Source: Halomonas denitrificans
GTDB lineage: Bacteria; Pseudomonadota; Gammaproteobacteria; Pseudomonadales; Halomonadaceae
DNA: 64,000 nt
NCBI RefSeq assembly: GCF_003056305.1
Contig: NZ_PYVX01000009.1
Span: 1-64,000 of the forward strand
Direction of reading: 5' to 3'
The notes below the pieces were generated by a model, which made no database searches, was not told where the DNA came from, and was given only the letters and a program-made list of their open reading frames with translations. The position numbers and the translations under genes are program-made. Positions 10,294 through 21,544 of the stretch are shown here, piece by piece (within the stretch, counting starts at the first letter, position 1; every line of letters starts with the position of its first letter).

Positions 10294-10968
10294 CTACAGC
10301 CAGCCCCGCTCGGCGAAGGAGACCACCTCCCCGTCCCCCACCACGAAATGATCCAGCACGCGGATCTCGAACAACGCGAGCGCCTCGCGCAGCCGCTCGG
10401 TGATGCGCCGATCAGCATCCGACGGCTCGGCCACCCCGGAGGGATGGTTATGGGCGAAGATCACCGCCCCGGCACCCAGCGCCAGGGCGCGTCGGGCCAC
10501 CTCGCGGGGGTAGACCGAGGCGCTGTCCAGGGTGCCGCGAAACAGCGACTCGTAGCGGATCACCCGGTGCTGGCTGTCGAGGAAGAGCACGGCGAACTCC
10601 TCGTGGCCGAGGTGGCGCAGCTTGGCGGCGAGGTAGGCGCGCACCAGGGTCGGCGACGTCAGGGCATGATCACGCTCGAGCTGGCTGGCGAGATGACGCC
10701 GCGACAGCTCCAGGGTGGCCTGGAGCTGCACGAAAGTGGCGGTGCCGATGCCGCGCTCGGCACAGAAGCGCGCCTGGTCGGCCTCGAGCAGCGGCCGCAG
10801 GCCGCCGAAGGACGCCAGCAGGTCCCGGGCCAGGTCCACCGCCGATCGGCCCGCCACCCCCACGCGCAGGAAGATCGCCAACAGCTCCGCATCGGAGAGC
10901 GCCTCCACGCCGAGGGCCAGCAGCTTCTCCCTGGGACGCTCCCCTTCCGGCCAGTCGCGAATCGACAT
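10294..10968 (-). CDS. radC: RadC family JAB/MPN-domain protein
   Basis: This 224-residue protein has an N-terminal helix-hairpin-helix-like region (about 10-80) and a C-terminal JAB1/MPN domain. The metal-binding motif reads [16 protein letters not shown] (HxHPSG...D). Despite its name, RadC is no longer regarded as a proven repair protein, and its activity is unknown. GGGAGGCCGAG precedes the ATG. It is divergent from coaBC and codirectional with rpmB, a gene order shared by enterics and pseudomonads. Confidence 0.93.
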   Translation of the reverse strand: MSIRDWPEGERPREKLLALGVEALSDAELLAIFLRVGVAGRSAVDLARDLLASFGGLRPLLEADQARFCAERGIGTATFVQLQATLELSRRHLASQLERDHALTSPTLVRAYLAAKLRHLGHEEFAVLFLDSQHRVIRYESLFRGTLDSASVYPREVARRALALGAGAVIFAHNHPSGVAEPSDADRRITERLREALALFEIRVLDHFVVGDGEVVSFAERGWL

Positions 10969-11079
10969 CTCGGCCTCCCTGCCCGCCGTTCGTGGCTATC
11001 AGTGTAGTCGGGCCGGCGGCTACGCAAGGTGGGGCGCCGATGGTAAGGTATGAGGCCCGATTCCCGTTCGGATATCACC

Positions 11080-12345
11080 ATGTCTTCACTGCCCGGCTCA
11101 CGGCGCAGCGGCCGCCCGAATGCGGGCCACCGCATCCTGCTAGGCATCAGTGCCGGCATCGCCGCCTACAAGAGCGCCCAGCTCGCCCGCCTGCTCAAGC
11201 AGGCGGGCTGCGAGGTGCGCGTGGTCATGACCGAGGGCGCCCAGGCCTTCATCACGCAGCTGACACTGCAGGCGCTGACCGGCGAGCCGGTGCGCACCTC
11301 GCTGCTCGACCCCGAGGCCGAGGCCGGCATGGGCCACATCGAGCTGGCGCGCTGGGCCGACACCATCCTGATCGCCCCGGCGACCGCCGACCTGATGGCG
11401 CGCCTCGCCCAAGGCCATGCCGACGACCTTCTGACCACCCTGTGCCTGGCGAGCGACGCCGAGAGGGTGATGGCCCCGGCCATGAACCAGGCCATGTGGC
11501 GCCATCCGGCGACACAGCGCAACGCCGACCAGCTCGCCCGGGACGGCTGGCGGCTGCTGGGGCCGGCGAGCGGCGACCAGGCCTGCGGCGACGTCGGGCC
11601 GGGACGCATGCTGGAGCCCGAGGCGATCGTCGCGGCGCTGCGCTCTCAGGCGACCGGTGCCGAGGCGCGCGAGGCCGAGGGGCTGACCGTGACCATCACC
11701 GCCGGTCCCACCCGGGAGGCGCTGGACCCGGTGCGCTACCTCTCCAACCACAGCTCCGGCAAGATGGGCTACGCCCTGGCCGCCGCCGCGGCCGCGCTCG
11801 GCGCCCGGGTGCGGCTGATCAGCGGCCCGGTGGCCCTGCCCACCCCGGAGGGCGTGGAGCGCATCGACGTGGAGAGCGCCCGGGAGATGCACGCGGCCGC
11901 CCAGCGGCTGGCCCCCGACAGCGACCTCTTCATCGGCTGCGCCGCCGTGGCCGACTACCGCGCCGAGACGGCCGCCGAGCACAAAATCAAGAAGGTCGAC
12001 GGCAAGGAGGGCCTGACCCTGCGCCTGGTCAAGAACCCCGATATCATCGCCGCGGTGGCGGCCCTGGCCGATCGCCCCTTCGTCGTCGGCTTCGCCGCCG
12101 AGACCCGCGACCTCGAGGCCTACGCCCGGGACAAGCTGACCCGCAAGGGGCTGGACCTGATCGTCGCCAACGACGTCTCCGACCCCGAGATCGGCTTCGG
12201 CACCGATCACAACGCCGCCCTGCTGCTGTGGCGCGACGGCGAGACCGAGGGCCGCGAGGCGCTCTCGCCCCAACCCAAGGCCGATCTCGCCCTGGCGGTG
12301 GTGCGCCGCGCCCTGGCCTGCCTGGCGGCCCGACACACCCCCTGA
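11080..12345 (+). CDS. coaBC: Bifunctional phosphopantothenoylcysteine decarboxylase / phosphopantothenate-cysteine ligase
   Basis: CoaBC performs two steps of coenzyme A synthesis. The N-terminal flavoprotein (CoaC) half shows [13 protein letters not shown], the PAMNQAMW substrate loop and [11 protein letters not shown], whose cysteine acts in decarboxylation. The CoaB half begins near [24 protein letters not shown] and ends with KNPDI and FAAET motifs. At 421 residues it is full length. An ATG at 11050 in the same frame would add ten residues; I prefer 11080 because 11050 falls in promoter-like sequence, but neither has a strong Shine-Dalgarno. It heads coaBC-dut-algC-argB-slmA. Confidence 0.95.
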   Translation: MSSLPGSRRSGRPNAGHRILLGISAGIAAYKSAQLARLLKQAGCEVRVVMTEGAQAFITQLTLQALTGEPVRTSLLDPEAEAGMGHIELARWADTILIAPATADLMARLAQGHADDLLTTLCLASDAERVMAPAMNQAMWRHPATQRNADQLARDGWRLLGPASGDQACGDVGPGRMLEPEAIVAALRSQATGAEAREAEGLTVTITAGPTREALDPVRYLSNHSSGKMGYALAAAAAALGARVRLISGPVALPTPEGVERIDVESAREMHAAAQRLAPDSDLFIGCAAVADYRAETAAEHKIKKVDGKEGLTLRLVKNPDIIAAVAALADRPFVVGFAAETRDLEAYARDKLTRKGLDLIVANDVSDPEIGFGTDHNAALLLWRDGETEGREALSPQPKADLALAVVRRALACLAARHTP

Positions 12346-12367
12346 CACCGCACCCCGAGGAGCCCCG

Positions 12368-12835
12368 ATGTCTCTCGCCCCCGAACGCCCGCGTCTCGCC
12401 GTCAAGCTGCTCGACGAGCGCCTGCGCGACGCGATGCCCCGCTATGCCACCGACGGCTCCGCCGGCATGGACCTGCACGCCCTGCTCGACGCCCCGTTGA
12501 CCCTCGCGCCCGGCCAGTGCGAGCTGATCCGTACCGGGCTCGCCATCCACATCGCCGACCCCGGCCTCGCCGGCATGATCCTGCCCCGCTCGGGGCTGGG
12601 CCACAAGCACGGCATCGTGCTCGGCAACCTGGTCGGCCTGATCGACTCCGACTACCAGGGCGAGCTGATGGTCTCCACCTGGAACCGCGGCCAGGCACCC
12701 TTCACCATCGAGCCCTTCGAGCGGCTGGCACAGTACGTGCTTGTGCCCGTGGTGCAGGCCGAGCTCGAGATCGTCGACGACTTCGCCGAAAGCCATCGCG
12801 GCGACGGCGGCTTCGGCAGTTCGGGCCGGCGCTGA
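12368..12835 (+). CDS. dut: Deoxyuridine 5'-triphosphate nucleotidohydrolase (dUTPase)
   Basis: Dut hydrolyses dUTP to dUMP, keeping uracil out of DNA and supplying thymidylate synthesis. All five motifs of the trimeric enzyme are present in 155 residues: [32 protein letters not shown] and the C-terminal [10 protein letters not shown] lid. It follows coaBC by 22 bases with GAGGAGCC before the ATG. The coaBC-dut pairing is widespread in proteobacteria. Confidence 0.97.
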   Translation: MSLAPERPRLAVKLLDERLRDAMPRYATDGSAGMDLHALLDAPLTLAPGQCELIRTGLAIHIADPGLAGMILPRSGLGHKHGIVLGNLVGLIDSDYQGELMVSTWNRGQAPFTIEPFERLAQYVLVPVVQAELEIVDDFAESHRGDGGFGSSGRR

Positions 12836-12866
12836 GCCACTCGCACTCTCACAACGGATGGAACCC

Positions 12867-15240
<2,374 letters not shown>

Positions 15241-15343
15241 GCGCCGGGCCCCGGTCCATGCAAGCCAGCCGCCAAGAGCTGGCCCCTTGAGCCGCGCCCC
15301 ACGGGGCCGGCCCGATCCACCCGACCGACAAGAACATAACGAC

Positions 15344-15955
15344 ATGACGCAGGAAACCCACACCCCCAGCCGCCGCGAGCAGATCCTCCAGGGCCTGGCG
15401 CTGATGCTGGAGGAAGACAGCGGCAAGCGCATCACCGTGGCCGCCCTGGCCCGCCAGGTCGGCGTCTCGGAGGCGGCGCTCTATCGCCACTTCCCGAGCA
15501 AGGCGCGAATGTTCGAGGGGCTGATCGAGTTCATCGAGGAGAGCCTCTTCGAGCGCATCGGCCGGATCCTCGACGAGGTGCCGGAGGCGGTGCCGCGCTG
15601 CGGCCAGATCCTCACCCTGGTGCTGGCCTTCGCCGAGAAGAACCCGGGCCTCTCGCGCCTGCTCGGCGGCGACGCCCTGACCGGCGAGACGGCGCGGCTG
15701 CGCCTTCGCATCCATCAGCTCTTCGAACGCCTGGAGACCCAGCTCAAGCAGGTACTGCGCGAGGCCGAGCTGCGCGAAGGCCGTCGCCCCGCCCTGCCGG
15801 TCTCCGCCGCCGCCAACCTGATGCTGGCCCAGCTCGAGGGGCAGATCTCGCGCTACGTGCGCAGCGACTTCCGCCACCGCCCCACCGAGCACTGGGACGA
15901 CCAGTGGCCGGCGCTCTCGGCGCAGCTGCTGCGCCCCACGGCCCAGACGGCCTGA
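15344..15955 (+). CDS. slmA: Nucleoid occlusion factor SlmA (TetR family)
   Basis: SlmA binds chromosomal sites and blocks FtsZ ring assembly over the nucleoid. The 203-residue protein has a TetR-type helix-turn-helix (ITVAALARQVGVSEAALYRHF, about 31-51) and the family sequence KARMFEGLIEFIEESLF. The C-terminus keeps EGQISRYVRSDFRHRPTE, typical of SlmA rather than of other TetR proteins. MTQETHTPSRREQIL is the likely start; an upstream in-frame start would add 19 non-conserved residues. In E. coli slmA follows dut directly; here algC and argB lie between, and pyrE is absent downstream. Confidence 0.93.
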   Translation: MTQETHTPSRREQILQGLALMLEEDSGKRITVAALARQVGVSEAALYRHFPSKARMFEGLIEFIEESLFERIGRILDEVPEAVPRCGQILTLVLAFAEKNPGLSRLLGGDALTGETARLRLRIHQLFERLETQLKQVLREAELREGRRPALPVSAAANLMLAQLEGQISRYVRSDFRHRPTEHWDDQWPALSAQLLRPTAQTA

Positions 15956-15986
15956 CGCCACCAGGACGACCTCGCGCTCCAACGCA

Positions 15987-16014
15987 CGAAGCCCCGGCCA
16001 TTGGCCGGGGCTTC
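15987..16014. terminator. Bidirectional terminator between slmA and rpoH
   Basis: CGAAGCCCCGGCC and GGCCGGGGCTTCG form a near-perfect palindrome between two convergent genes. T-tracts on both sides are short (TCGTCGTT and TCGTGCGTT), so it is a GC-rich terminator that could serve both. Confidence 0.75.
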
Positions 16015-16045
16015 GTCGTTCGGGGCTACGCGCACGGGGCGAGCA

Positions 16046-16912
16046 TCAGGCCACCAGGGCGTCACCGATCTGCTGGCGGATCTTCTTCATGGCGTTCTTC
16101 TCGAGCTGGCGGATGCGCTCGGCGGAAACGCCGTAGACGTCGGCCAGCTCGTGCAGGGTGGCCTTGGCGTCGCCGAGCCAGCGGCGCTGCAGGATGTCCC
16201 GGGAGCGCTCGTCGAGGGCCTCGAGGGCCGTCTGCAGGCGCTGGGTGGCGTCCTGCTCCCAGTCGCTGTCCTCGAGCTGGGTGGCCGGATCGGCGCTGGC
16301 GTCGTCGAGGAAGTGCACCGGGGCCTGATAGGCGGACTCGTCGTCCTCGCCGGGCGAGGCGTCGAAGCCGGCGTCGTGGGCCGACAGACGCCCTTCCATC
16401 TCGCGCACCACCTCGGGCTTGACGTCGAGGTCCTTGGCGATCGCCTCGACCTCGTCAGTGTTCAGCCAGGCCAGGCGCTTCTTGGCGCCGCGCAGGTTGA
16501 AGAACAGCTTGCGCTGGGCCTTGGTGGTGGCGATCTTGACGATGCGCCAGTTGCGCAGCACGAACTCGTGAATCTCGGCCTTGATCCAGTGCACGGCGAA
16601 GGAGACCAGCCGCACCCCCTGATTCGGGTCGAAGCGCTTGACGGCCTTCATCAGGCCGACGTTGCCCTCCTGGATCAGGTCCGCCTGGGGCAGGCCGTAG
16701 CCGGAGTAGCTGCGGGCGATATAGACGACGAAGCGCAGATGCGACAGCACCAGGCGGCGAGCCGCTTCCAGGTCTCCCTCGTCGTGAAGCCGGAAGGCGA
16801 GATCGCGCTCCTCTTCGACGGTCAGCATGGGAATGCCGTTGACCGCCTGAATGTAGCCGTTCAGGTCATGACCGGGAGAGAGTTGCCCCACCGGCAGAAG
16901 ACTGGTGCTCAT
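16046..16912 (-). CDS. rpoH: RNA polymerase heat-shock sigma factor sigma-32
   Basis: RpoH directs RNA polymerase to heat-shock promoters. The 288-residue protein has region 2 ([19 protein letters not shown], then [14 protein letters not shown]), the RpoH box [15 protein letters not shown] that is specific to this sigma factor, and a region 4 helix-turn-helix near [21 protein letters not shown] set the start at 16912 because AAGGAG lies inside the longer frame, properly spaced before MSTSLLPVG. It follows ftsYEX as in E. coli and has its own sigma-E-like promoter (16962-16989). Confidence 0.97.
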   Translation of the reverse strand: MSTSLLPVGQLSPGHDLNGYIQAVNGIPMLTVEEERDLAFRLHDEGDLEAARRLVLSHLRFVVYIARSYSGYGLPQADLIQEGNVGLMKAVKRFDPNQGVRLVSFAVHWIKAEIHEFVLRNWRIVKIATTKAQRKLFFNLRGAKKRLAWLNTDEVEAIAKDLDVKPEVVREMEGRLSAHDAGFDASPGEDDESAYQAPVHFLDDASADPATQLEDSDWEQDATQRLQTALEALDERSRDILQRRWLGDAKATLHELADVYGVSAERIRQLEKNAMKKIRQQIGDALVA

Positions 16913-16961
16913 GTGCAGGTTGTCTCCTTCGAAGCCCATAGTGCTGTTCGTGATCGCTGAC

Positions 16962-16989
16962 TACGACGATAAAGGCCGTTGAAAGTTCC
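16962..16989 (-). promoter_or_regulatory. Sigma-E-like promoter upstream of rpoH
   Basis: On the minus strand GGAACTT (16983-16989) is followed after 15 bases by GTCGTA (16962-16967). GGAACTT is the exact sigma-E -35 element, and GTCGTA keeps four of six bases of GTCTAA. It lies about 50 bases before the rpoH start. E. coli rpoH also has a sigma-E promoter. Confidence 0.6.
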
Positions 16990-17031
16990 AAATGTACTCG
17001 TCTTAGGCGTGGAATCAACCGGCCGCTTGCC

Positions 17032-18003
17032 TTAACGAGGCCGGATCTCCGCCAGGTGCCGATTCACGGCCAGCCAGGCGCCCAGCCAGCCAAGTAGTGT
17101 ACTACAGCCCAGCAGTATTGTAGACCCTTCGGCGCCCAGCCGCGGCAGGGCGAAACTGGCGCCGTAGCTGGCCGCCAGCGCGGAAATCGGCGCCGCCAGC
17201 CAGTCGCTGCCGAGGCTCAACAGCCCCCAGGCCAGCAGGCCGCCTCCGAGGCCGAACCAGGCGCCGCTATAGAGGAAGGGGCGTCGCACGAAGGCGTGGG
17301 TGGCGCCGATCAGGGTGACCACCTCGATCTCCTGGCGGCGGCTCTCCACGGCCAGCCGGATGGTGTTGCCGACCACCAGCAGCACCCCCAGCGCGAACAG
17401 CACGCCCAGCGCCAGGGTGACGCGCTGGCCCAGGGCGGCGAGGTGGCGCAGGCGCTCCAGCCAGGCGAGGTCCAGGCGCACCTCGTCGACGCCGGGCACC
17501 GCCGCGAGGGCCTCGGCAAGGCGGCGCACCGCCGCGGGGTCGGCATCGGCGGGATGTACCACGACGCTGGCCGGCAACGGGTTCGTCTCTAGCCGCGCCA
17601 GGGCATCCTCGAGCCCCAGCGCCTGCTGGAACTCGGCCATGCCCTCGGCGGCGGTGATCAGCCGGGTGGCGGCCACGCCCGCCTGGGCGGCCAGGGCCTG
17701 TTCGATGCGCCCGGCCTCGGCCTCGCCGACGTCCTCCTCGAGGTAGGTGGTGAGGGTGGCGCTCTGCTCCAGCTGGGCATCGAGCAGCCGGGCGCTGTCC
17801 AGGGTCAGCCACAGGCCGGCCGGCAGCACCAGGGCGATGGCGATGGCCAGCATGGTCAAGAGGCTGCCCAGGGGCCGGCGCAGCAGCCGACGCGCGCTGT
17901 CGGCGGCCATGGCGCGGTGGTGACGGGCCCAGGCGCGCCAGCGCAGGGCCCCGCTCGAGCGCTGCGTGCGGGCGCCGCGGGGCGGCGGCTCGGGTCGGCT
18001 CAT
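17032..18003 (-). CDS. ftsX: Cell division protein FtsX
   Basis: FtsX is the membrane part of the FtsEX complex, which activates septal peptidoglycan hydrolases. The 323-residue protein has a basic cytoplasmic N-terminus, a first membrane segment (LLTMLAIAIALVLPAGLWLTL, about 48-68), a periplasmic domain, and three more membrane segments from about 195 on. Its start overlaps the ftsE stop by four bases (ATGA), indicating translational coupling. Confidence 0.95.
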   Translation of the reverse strand: MSRPEPPPRGARTQRSSGALRWRAWARHHRAMAADSARRLLRRPLGSLLTMLAIAIALVLPAGLWLTLDSARLLDAQLEQSATLTTYLEEDVGEAEAGRIEQALAAQAGVAATRLITAAEGMAEFQQALGLEDALARLETNPLPASVVVHPADADPAAVRRLAEALAAVPGVDEVRLDLAWLERLRHLAALGQRVTLALGVLFALGVLLVVGNTIRLAVESRRQEIEVVTLIGATHAFVRRPFLYSGAWFGLGGGLLAWGLLSLGSDWLAAPISALAASYGASFALPRLGAEGSTILLGCSTLLGWLGAWLAVNRHLAEIRPR

Positions 18004-18668
18004 GCGATCTCCTCGTCGGCCACCAGGCGCCCCTCGCTCAGCCGCAGGGTGCGGTGGCGCAGTCGGGCGATGAGCGCCAGGTCGTGGCTGGCGACCATCA
18101 CCGTGGTGCCGATGCGGTTGAAGTCCTCGAACAGCCCCATGATGTCGGCGGAGAGCTGGGGGTCGAGGTTGCCGGTGGGCTCGTCGGCCAGCAGCAGCGC
18201 CGGCTTGTTGACCACCGCCCGGGCGATGCCCACCCGCTGCTGCTCGCCGCCGGAGAGCTCGATGGGCAGCGCCGCCTCGCGATGCAGCAGGCCGACCTTG
18301 TCGAGCGCCGCCCGCACCCGGCGGGCGGCCTCGCGGCGCTCGATGCCCTGGATCTCCAGCGGCAGCGCCACGTTGTGGTAGATCGAGCGGTCGAAGAGCA
18401 GCTGGTGGTCCTGGAAGACCACGCCGATCTGGCGACGATAGAAGGGCACCTGGCTGTGGTGCAGGCGGTCGATGTCGTGGCCCGCCACCCGCACCCGGCC
18501 ACGGCTGGGCCGCTCCAGGCGCATGATCAGCCGCAGCAGCGAGCTCTTGCCCGCCCCGGAGTGGCCGGTCAGGAAGACCATCTCGCCGCGGCGCACGCGG
18601 AAGTCGATGTTGGCGAGCGCGTCATAGCGGCCGCCGTAGCGCTTGCCGACGTGCTCGAAGGCGATCAT
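18000..18668 (-). CDS. ftsE: Cell division ATP-binding protein FtsE
   Basis: FtsE is the ATPase of FtsEX. The 222-residue protein has Walker A GHSGAGKSSLL, the ABC signature LSGGEQQRVGIARA, Walker B LLLADEPTGNLD and the H-loop ASHD. EPTGNLD is typical of FtsE/LolD/MacB-type ATPases. It overlaps both ftsY upstream and ftsX downstream by four bases, so the three genes form one coupled unit. Confidence 0.96.
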   Translation of the reverse strand: MIAFEHVGKRYGGRYDALANIDFRVRRGEMVFLTGHSGAGKSSLLRLIMRLERPSRGRVRVAGHDIDRLHHSQVPFYRRQIGVVFQDHQLLFDRSIYHNVALPLEIQGIERREAARRVRAALDKVGLLHREAALPIELSGGEQQRVGIARAVVNKPALLLADEPTGNLDPQLSADIMGLFEDFNRIGTTVMVASHDLALIARLRHRTLRLSEGRLVADEEIA

Positions 18669-20023
18669 GACGCGGGCGTGTCCTGGTCCCGATCGAAGAG
18701 GGCATCGACGAACTCGTGCGCCACGAAGGGTCGCAGGTCATCCAGCCCCTCGCCGACGCCGATGAAGCGGATCGGGGTGCCGAGCTGGCGCGCCAGGGCG
18801 AAGATGATGCCGCCCTTGGCGGTGCCGTCGAGCTTGGTCAGGGTCACGCCGGTGATCGGCACCGCCTCGTGGAAGGTCGAGGCCTGGGCCAGGGCGTTCT
18901 GCCCGGTGCCGGCGTCGAGCACCAGCATCACCTCGTGGGGGGCGCTGGCGTCGATCTTGCCCATCACCCGGTGGACCTTCTTCAGCTCCTCCATCAGGTG
19001 CGCCTTGTTGTGCAGGCGCCCGGCGGTGTCGGCGATCAGCACGTCGACGCCCCGCGCCTTGGCCGCCGAGAGGGCATCGAAGATCACCGAGGCGCTGTCG
19101 GCGCCGGTGTGCTGGGCGATCACCGGCACGTCGTTGCGCTCGCCCCACACCTTGAGCTGCTCCACGGCGGCGGCGCGGAAGGTGTCGCCGGCGGCCAGCA
19201 TCACGCTGCGCCCCTCGCGCTGGAAGCGCTGGGTCAGCTTGCCGATGGTGGTGGTCTTGCCGACGCCGTTGACGCCGACCACCAGGATCACGAAGGGTCC
19301 CTCACCCTTGGGCGGCAGGGCGAGGGGCTCGGTGACCGGCTCGAGGCTCGCCGCCAGCTCCTCCTGCAGGGCCCGGTAGAGCGCCTGGGGATCCTTGAGC
19401 TCCTTGCGCGAGACCCGGTCAGCGAGGCGATCGATGATCTCGGTGGTGGCCTCGATGCCCACGTCCGCCAGCAGCAGCTGGGTCTCGAGCTCCTCCATCA
19501 GGTCGTCATCGATCTGCTTGCGCCCCATGAAGAGGTCGGCGAGGCCATCGGTGAGGTTGGCGCGGGTCTTGCCGAGCCCGGCGCGGATGCGCGCGAACCA
19601 GCCCTTCTTCTCGCCGCCCGGCTTCTCCCGCAGGGCGGCGGGCGCCGGGGTCGGCTCGGGCTCAAGTTCGGGTTCGGGTTCGGGTTCGGGTTCGGGTTCG
19701 GGTTCGGGTTCGGGTTCGGGTTCGAGGACAGGCTCGGCGGTGGACGCCGGCGCCGCCGCCTCCGGCTCGCGCTGCGGGGGCGTCTCTGCCGCCGGCTCCT
19801 CGGGCGCCGGGCGGGGCTCGGCCGCAATCGTCTCCTCGGCATCGGCCTCGACGGGCGCCTCTGCCTCAGGCGTTTCATGGGCCGTGACGGCCGCTGCTGA
19901 CTCGCCCTCCTCGGGGCGGGGTTCGTCCGCTATCGCGTCCTCTTCCGACCGGCGCTTGGCCTCCTGTTCCGGTGTCGTCTGCTGCTGTTCCTGCTTCTTC
20001 TTGCGCTTGAGAAAACCGAACAT
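18665..20023 (-). CDS. ftsY: Signal recognition particle receptor FtsY
   Basis: FtsY docks Ffh-ribosome complexes at the inner membrane. The 452-residue protein has an acidic N-terminal A domain (about 1-130), then the NG GTPase with GVNGVGKTTTIGKL, DTAGRLHNK and TKLDGTAKGG. The A domain contains an uninterrupted Glu-Pro run (about 101-119) encoded by nine perfect copies of a 6-base unit. The start MFGFLKRKKK is the conserved membrane-targeting end; an upstream in-frame start six codons earlier is less likely. It is divergent from rsmD, as in E. coli. Confidence 0.96.
   Translation of the reverse strand: MFGFLKRKKKQEQQQTTPEQEAKRRSEEDAIADEPRPEEGESAAAVTAHETPEAEAPVEADAEETIAAEPRPAPEEPAAETPPQREPEAAAPASTAEPVLEPEPEPEPEPEPEPEPEPELEPEPTPAPAALREKPGGEKKGWFARIRAGLGKTRANLTDGLADLFMGRKQIDDDLMEELETQLLLADVGIEATTEIIDRLADRVSRKELKDPQALYRALQEELAASLEPVTEPLALPPKGEGPFVILVVGVNGVGKTTTIGKLTQRFQREGRSVMLAAGDTFRAAAVEQLKVWGERNDVPVIAQHTGADSASVIFDALSAAKARGVDVLIADTAGRLHNKAHLMEELKKVHRVMGKIDASAPHEVMLVLDAGTGQNALAQASTFHEAVPITGVTLTKLDGTAKGGIIFALARQLGTPIRFIGVGEGLDDLRPFVAHEFVDALFDRDQDTPAS
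19671..19724. repeat. Hexanucleotide tandem repeat (GGTTCG)9 inside ftsY
   Basis: Nine perfect tandem GGTTCG units are read on the plus strand, flanked by degenerate GGCTCG/AGTTCG units. On the coding strand they encode Glu-Pro dipeptides. Because the unit is six bases, slippage would change the length without breaking the frame. Confidence 0.95.
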
Positions 20024-20100
20024 GGGGGGATCACGCCTCACGGATGAACGAATCGCCTCATCCTACCATTGCGCACCATGACTGTGGACAAGCCGGCGGT

Positions 20101-20106
20101 TACAAT
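20101..20106 (+). promoter_or_regulatory. -10 element directly before rsmD
   Basis: TACAAT lies seven bases before the rsmD ATG, with no Shine-Dalgarno between them. If used as a -10 hexamer, transcription would begin at or next to the start codon, giving a leaderless mRNA. No good -35 is seen at 16-18 bases. Confidence 0.4.
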
Positions 20107-20113
20107 CCGCCCC

Positions 20114-20794
20114 ATGACACGTCGCTCCTCCTCCTCCCGCAAGCCCCGCCGCCCGGGCCCGGCCGCCTCGACCAGGGGCCCCGGCAACCGGAGCGCCGCC
20201 CGCCGGAACACCGGACGGCTGCGCTTGATCGGCGGCGACTTCCGCCGCCGCCAGCTCCCGGTGCTCGACCATCCCGGGCTGCGCCCCACCCCCGACCGGG
20301 TGCGCGAGACGCTCTTCAACTGGCTGACCGCCGCCGTGCCCGGGGCGCGGGTGCTCGACCTCTTCGCCGGCACCGGGGCGCTCGGCCTCGAGGCCCTGTC
20401 TCGCGGCGCCCGAGAGGCGGTGTTCGTCGAGGCCGACGCCAGGGTGGCCCGCCAGCTGGCCGACAACCTCGCCACCCTGGGCGCCAGCGAGCGCGCCACG
20501 CTGCACACCACCGAGGCCCAGGCCTTCCTGGCCAGCCCCGCCGCCCCCTTCTCGCTGGTCTTTCTCGACCCGCCCTTCCACCGGGGCCTCGCCGCCGACT
20601 GCTGCGCGGCCCTGGAGGCCGGCGGCTGGCTCGCCGAGGAGGCCTCGATCTATCTCGAGACCGAGTCCTCGCTGGCACCGGACGTGCCGGCCAGCTGGCA
20701 GCTGCATCGGGAGGTGCGTGCAGGCGACAGCACCGGGCGGCTCTATCGGCGCCGGCCGACCGGGGGCCAGTCGCCCGACGGCGACGGTTGCTGA
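20114..20794 (+). CDS. rsmD: 16S rRNA m2G966 methyltransferase
   Basis: RsmD methylates G966 of 16S rRNA. The 226-residue protein has a basic, low-complexity N-terminus of about 35 residues, then RLRLIGGDFRRRQL, PTPDRVRETLFNWL, the SAM-binding VLDLFAGTGALGLEAL and the catalytic LDPPF. The ATG at 20114 is preceded by a -10-like TACAAT rather than a ribosome binding site. Divergent placement next to ftsY is the same in E. coli. Confidence 0.94.
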   Translation: MTRRSSSSRKPRRPGPAASTRGPGNRSAARRNTGRLRLIGGDFRRRQLPVLDHPGLRPTPDRVRETLFNWLTAAVPGARVLDLFAGTGALGLEALSRGAREAVFVEADARVARQLADNLATLGASERATLHTTEAQAFLASPAAPFSLVFLDPPFHRGLAADCCAALEAGGWLAEEASIYLETESSLAPDVPASWQLHREVRAGDSTGRLYRRRPTGGQSPDGDGC

Positions 20795-20877
20795 GCCCCG
20801 GCCGCGGGGTTACGCTGCCGGCAGGAGAATCCCCACCGGGCGCGGCCCGATCAGCAGGATGTAGTCAGGAGAACAGG

Positions 20878-21072
20878 ATGAGCATCGAACTCTTCAACCA
20901 GCTCGAACAGAAGGTCACCAGCGCCGTCGAGGCCCTGGAGTTGATGAGGATGGAAGCCGAGGAGCTGCGCGAGGAAAACGCTCGCCTGAAGCAGGAGCGC
21001 GAGGAGTGGGAGCGCCGCCTCTCCAGCCTGCTGGGCAAGTTCGACGAGGTCGAGACGACCGCGACCAGCTGA
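20878..21072 (+). CDS. zapB: ZapB-like cell division coiled-coil protein
   Basis: This 64-residue protein is one continuous amphipathic coiled coil beginning MSIELFNQLEQKVTSAVE, close to the start of ZapB, which stimulates Z-ring assembly through ZapA. AGGAGAACAGG precedes the ATG. It is slightly shorter than E. coli ZapB. Convergent with rimI, with only seven bases between stops. The identification rests on the N-terminus and the coiled coil, so it is good but not certain. Confidence 0.8.
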   Translation: MSIELFNQLEQKVTSAVEALELMRMEAEELREENARLKQEREEWERRLSSLLGKFDEVETTATS

Positions 21073-21079
21073 GGCGGGA

Positions 21080-21544
21080 TCAGCCCAGCGGGAGCGACAT
21101 CAGCAGGGCGTCCTCCCGCTCACGGCCGGCGAGCGGCGGATAGTAGCCGCGGCGCCGGCCGTCCTCGTTGAAGCCGGCGCGCCGATAGAGGCCGATGGCC
21201 GGCGCATTGCTCGCCCGCACCTCCAGCAGCAGGCGCTCGACGCCCCAGTCTCGCGCCGTCTCGACCACCTCGTCGAGCAGCCGAGCCGCCAGCCCCTGGC
21301 GGCGCTGATCGCCGGCCACCAGGATGGCCTGCAGCTCCGCATCGAAGGGCAGGCGCACCACCACCGCATGTCCCACCAGCCGCGCGTCCCGCTCGGCGCC
21401 GACGACCCGCGTCTCGAGATCGGCCAGCGCGGCCGCGAGCTGGCGCGGCGTCCAGGGATCGTCCTGGCCGGCCTGCTCCAGGGCCGTCAGCGCCGCCAGG
21501 TCGTCGCTCCCCAGCGGGCGCAGCCTCGCCTCAGCCGGGCGCAT
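21080..21544 (-). CDS. rimI: Ribosomal protein S18 alanine N-acetyltransferase
   Basis: RimI acetylates the N-terminal alanine of S18. The 154-residue GNAT protein has the acetyl-CoA loop QRRQGLAARLL and NAPAIGLYRRAGFNEDGRRRGYY, a RimI-type C-terminal part with the tyrosine needed for catalysis. The ATG at 21544 lies inside the end of the upstream holD-like gene (overlap of 14 bases), the same arrangement as holD-rimI in E. coli. A much longer upstream frame is only read-through of the neighbour in another frame. Confidence 0.9.
   Translation of the reverse strand: MRPAEARLRPLGSDDLAALTALEQAGQDDPWTPRQLAAALADLETRVVGAERDARLVGHAVVVRLPFDAELQAILVAGDQRRQGLAARLLDEVVETARDWGVERLLLEVRASNAPAIGLYRRAGFNEDGRRRGYYPPLAGREREDALLMSLPLG

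Noticed and set aside
19660..19730. The GGTTCG run as a CRISPR or microsatellite outside genes
   Set aside because: It is a coding repeat inside ftsY, and there are no spacers.
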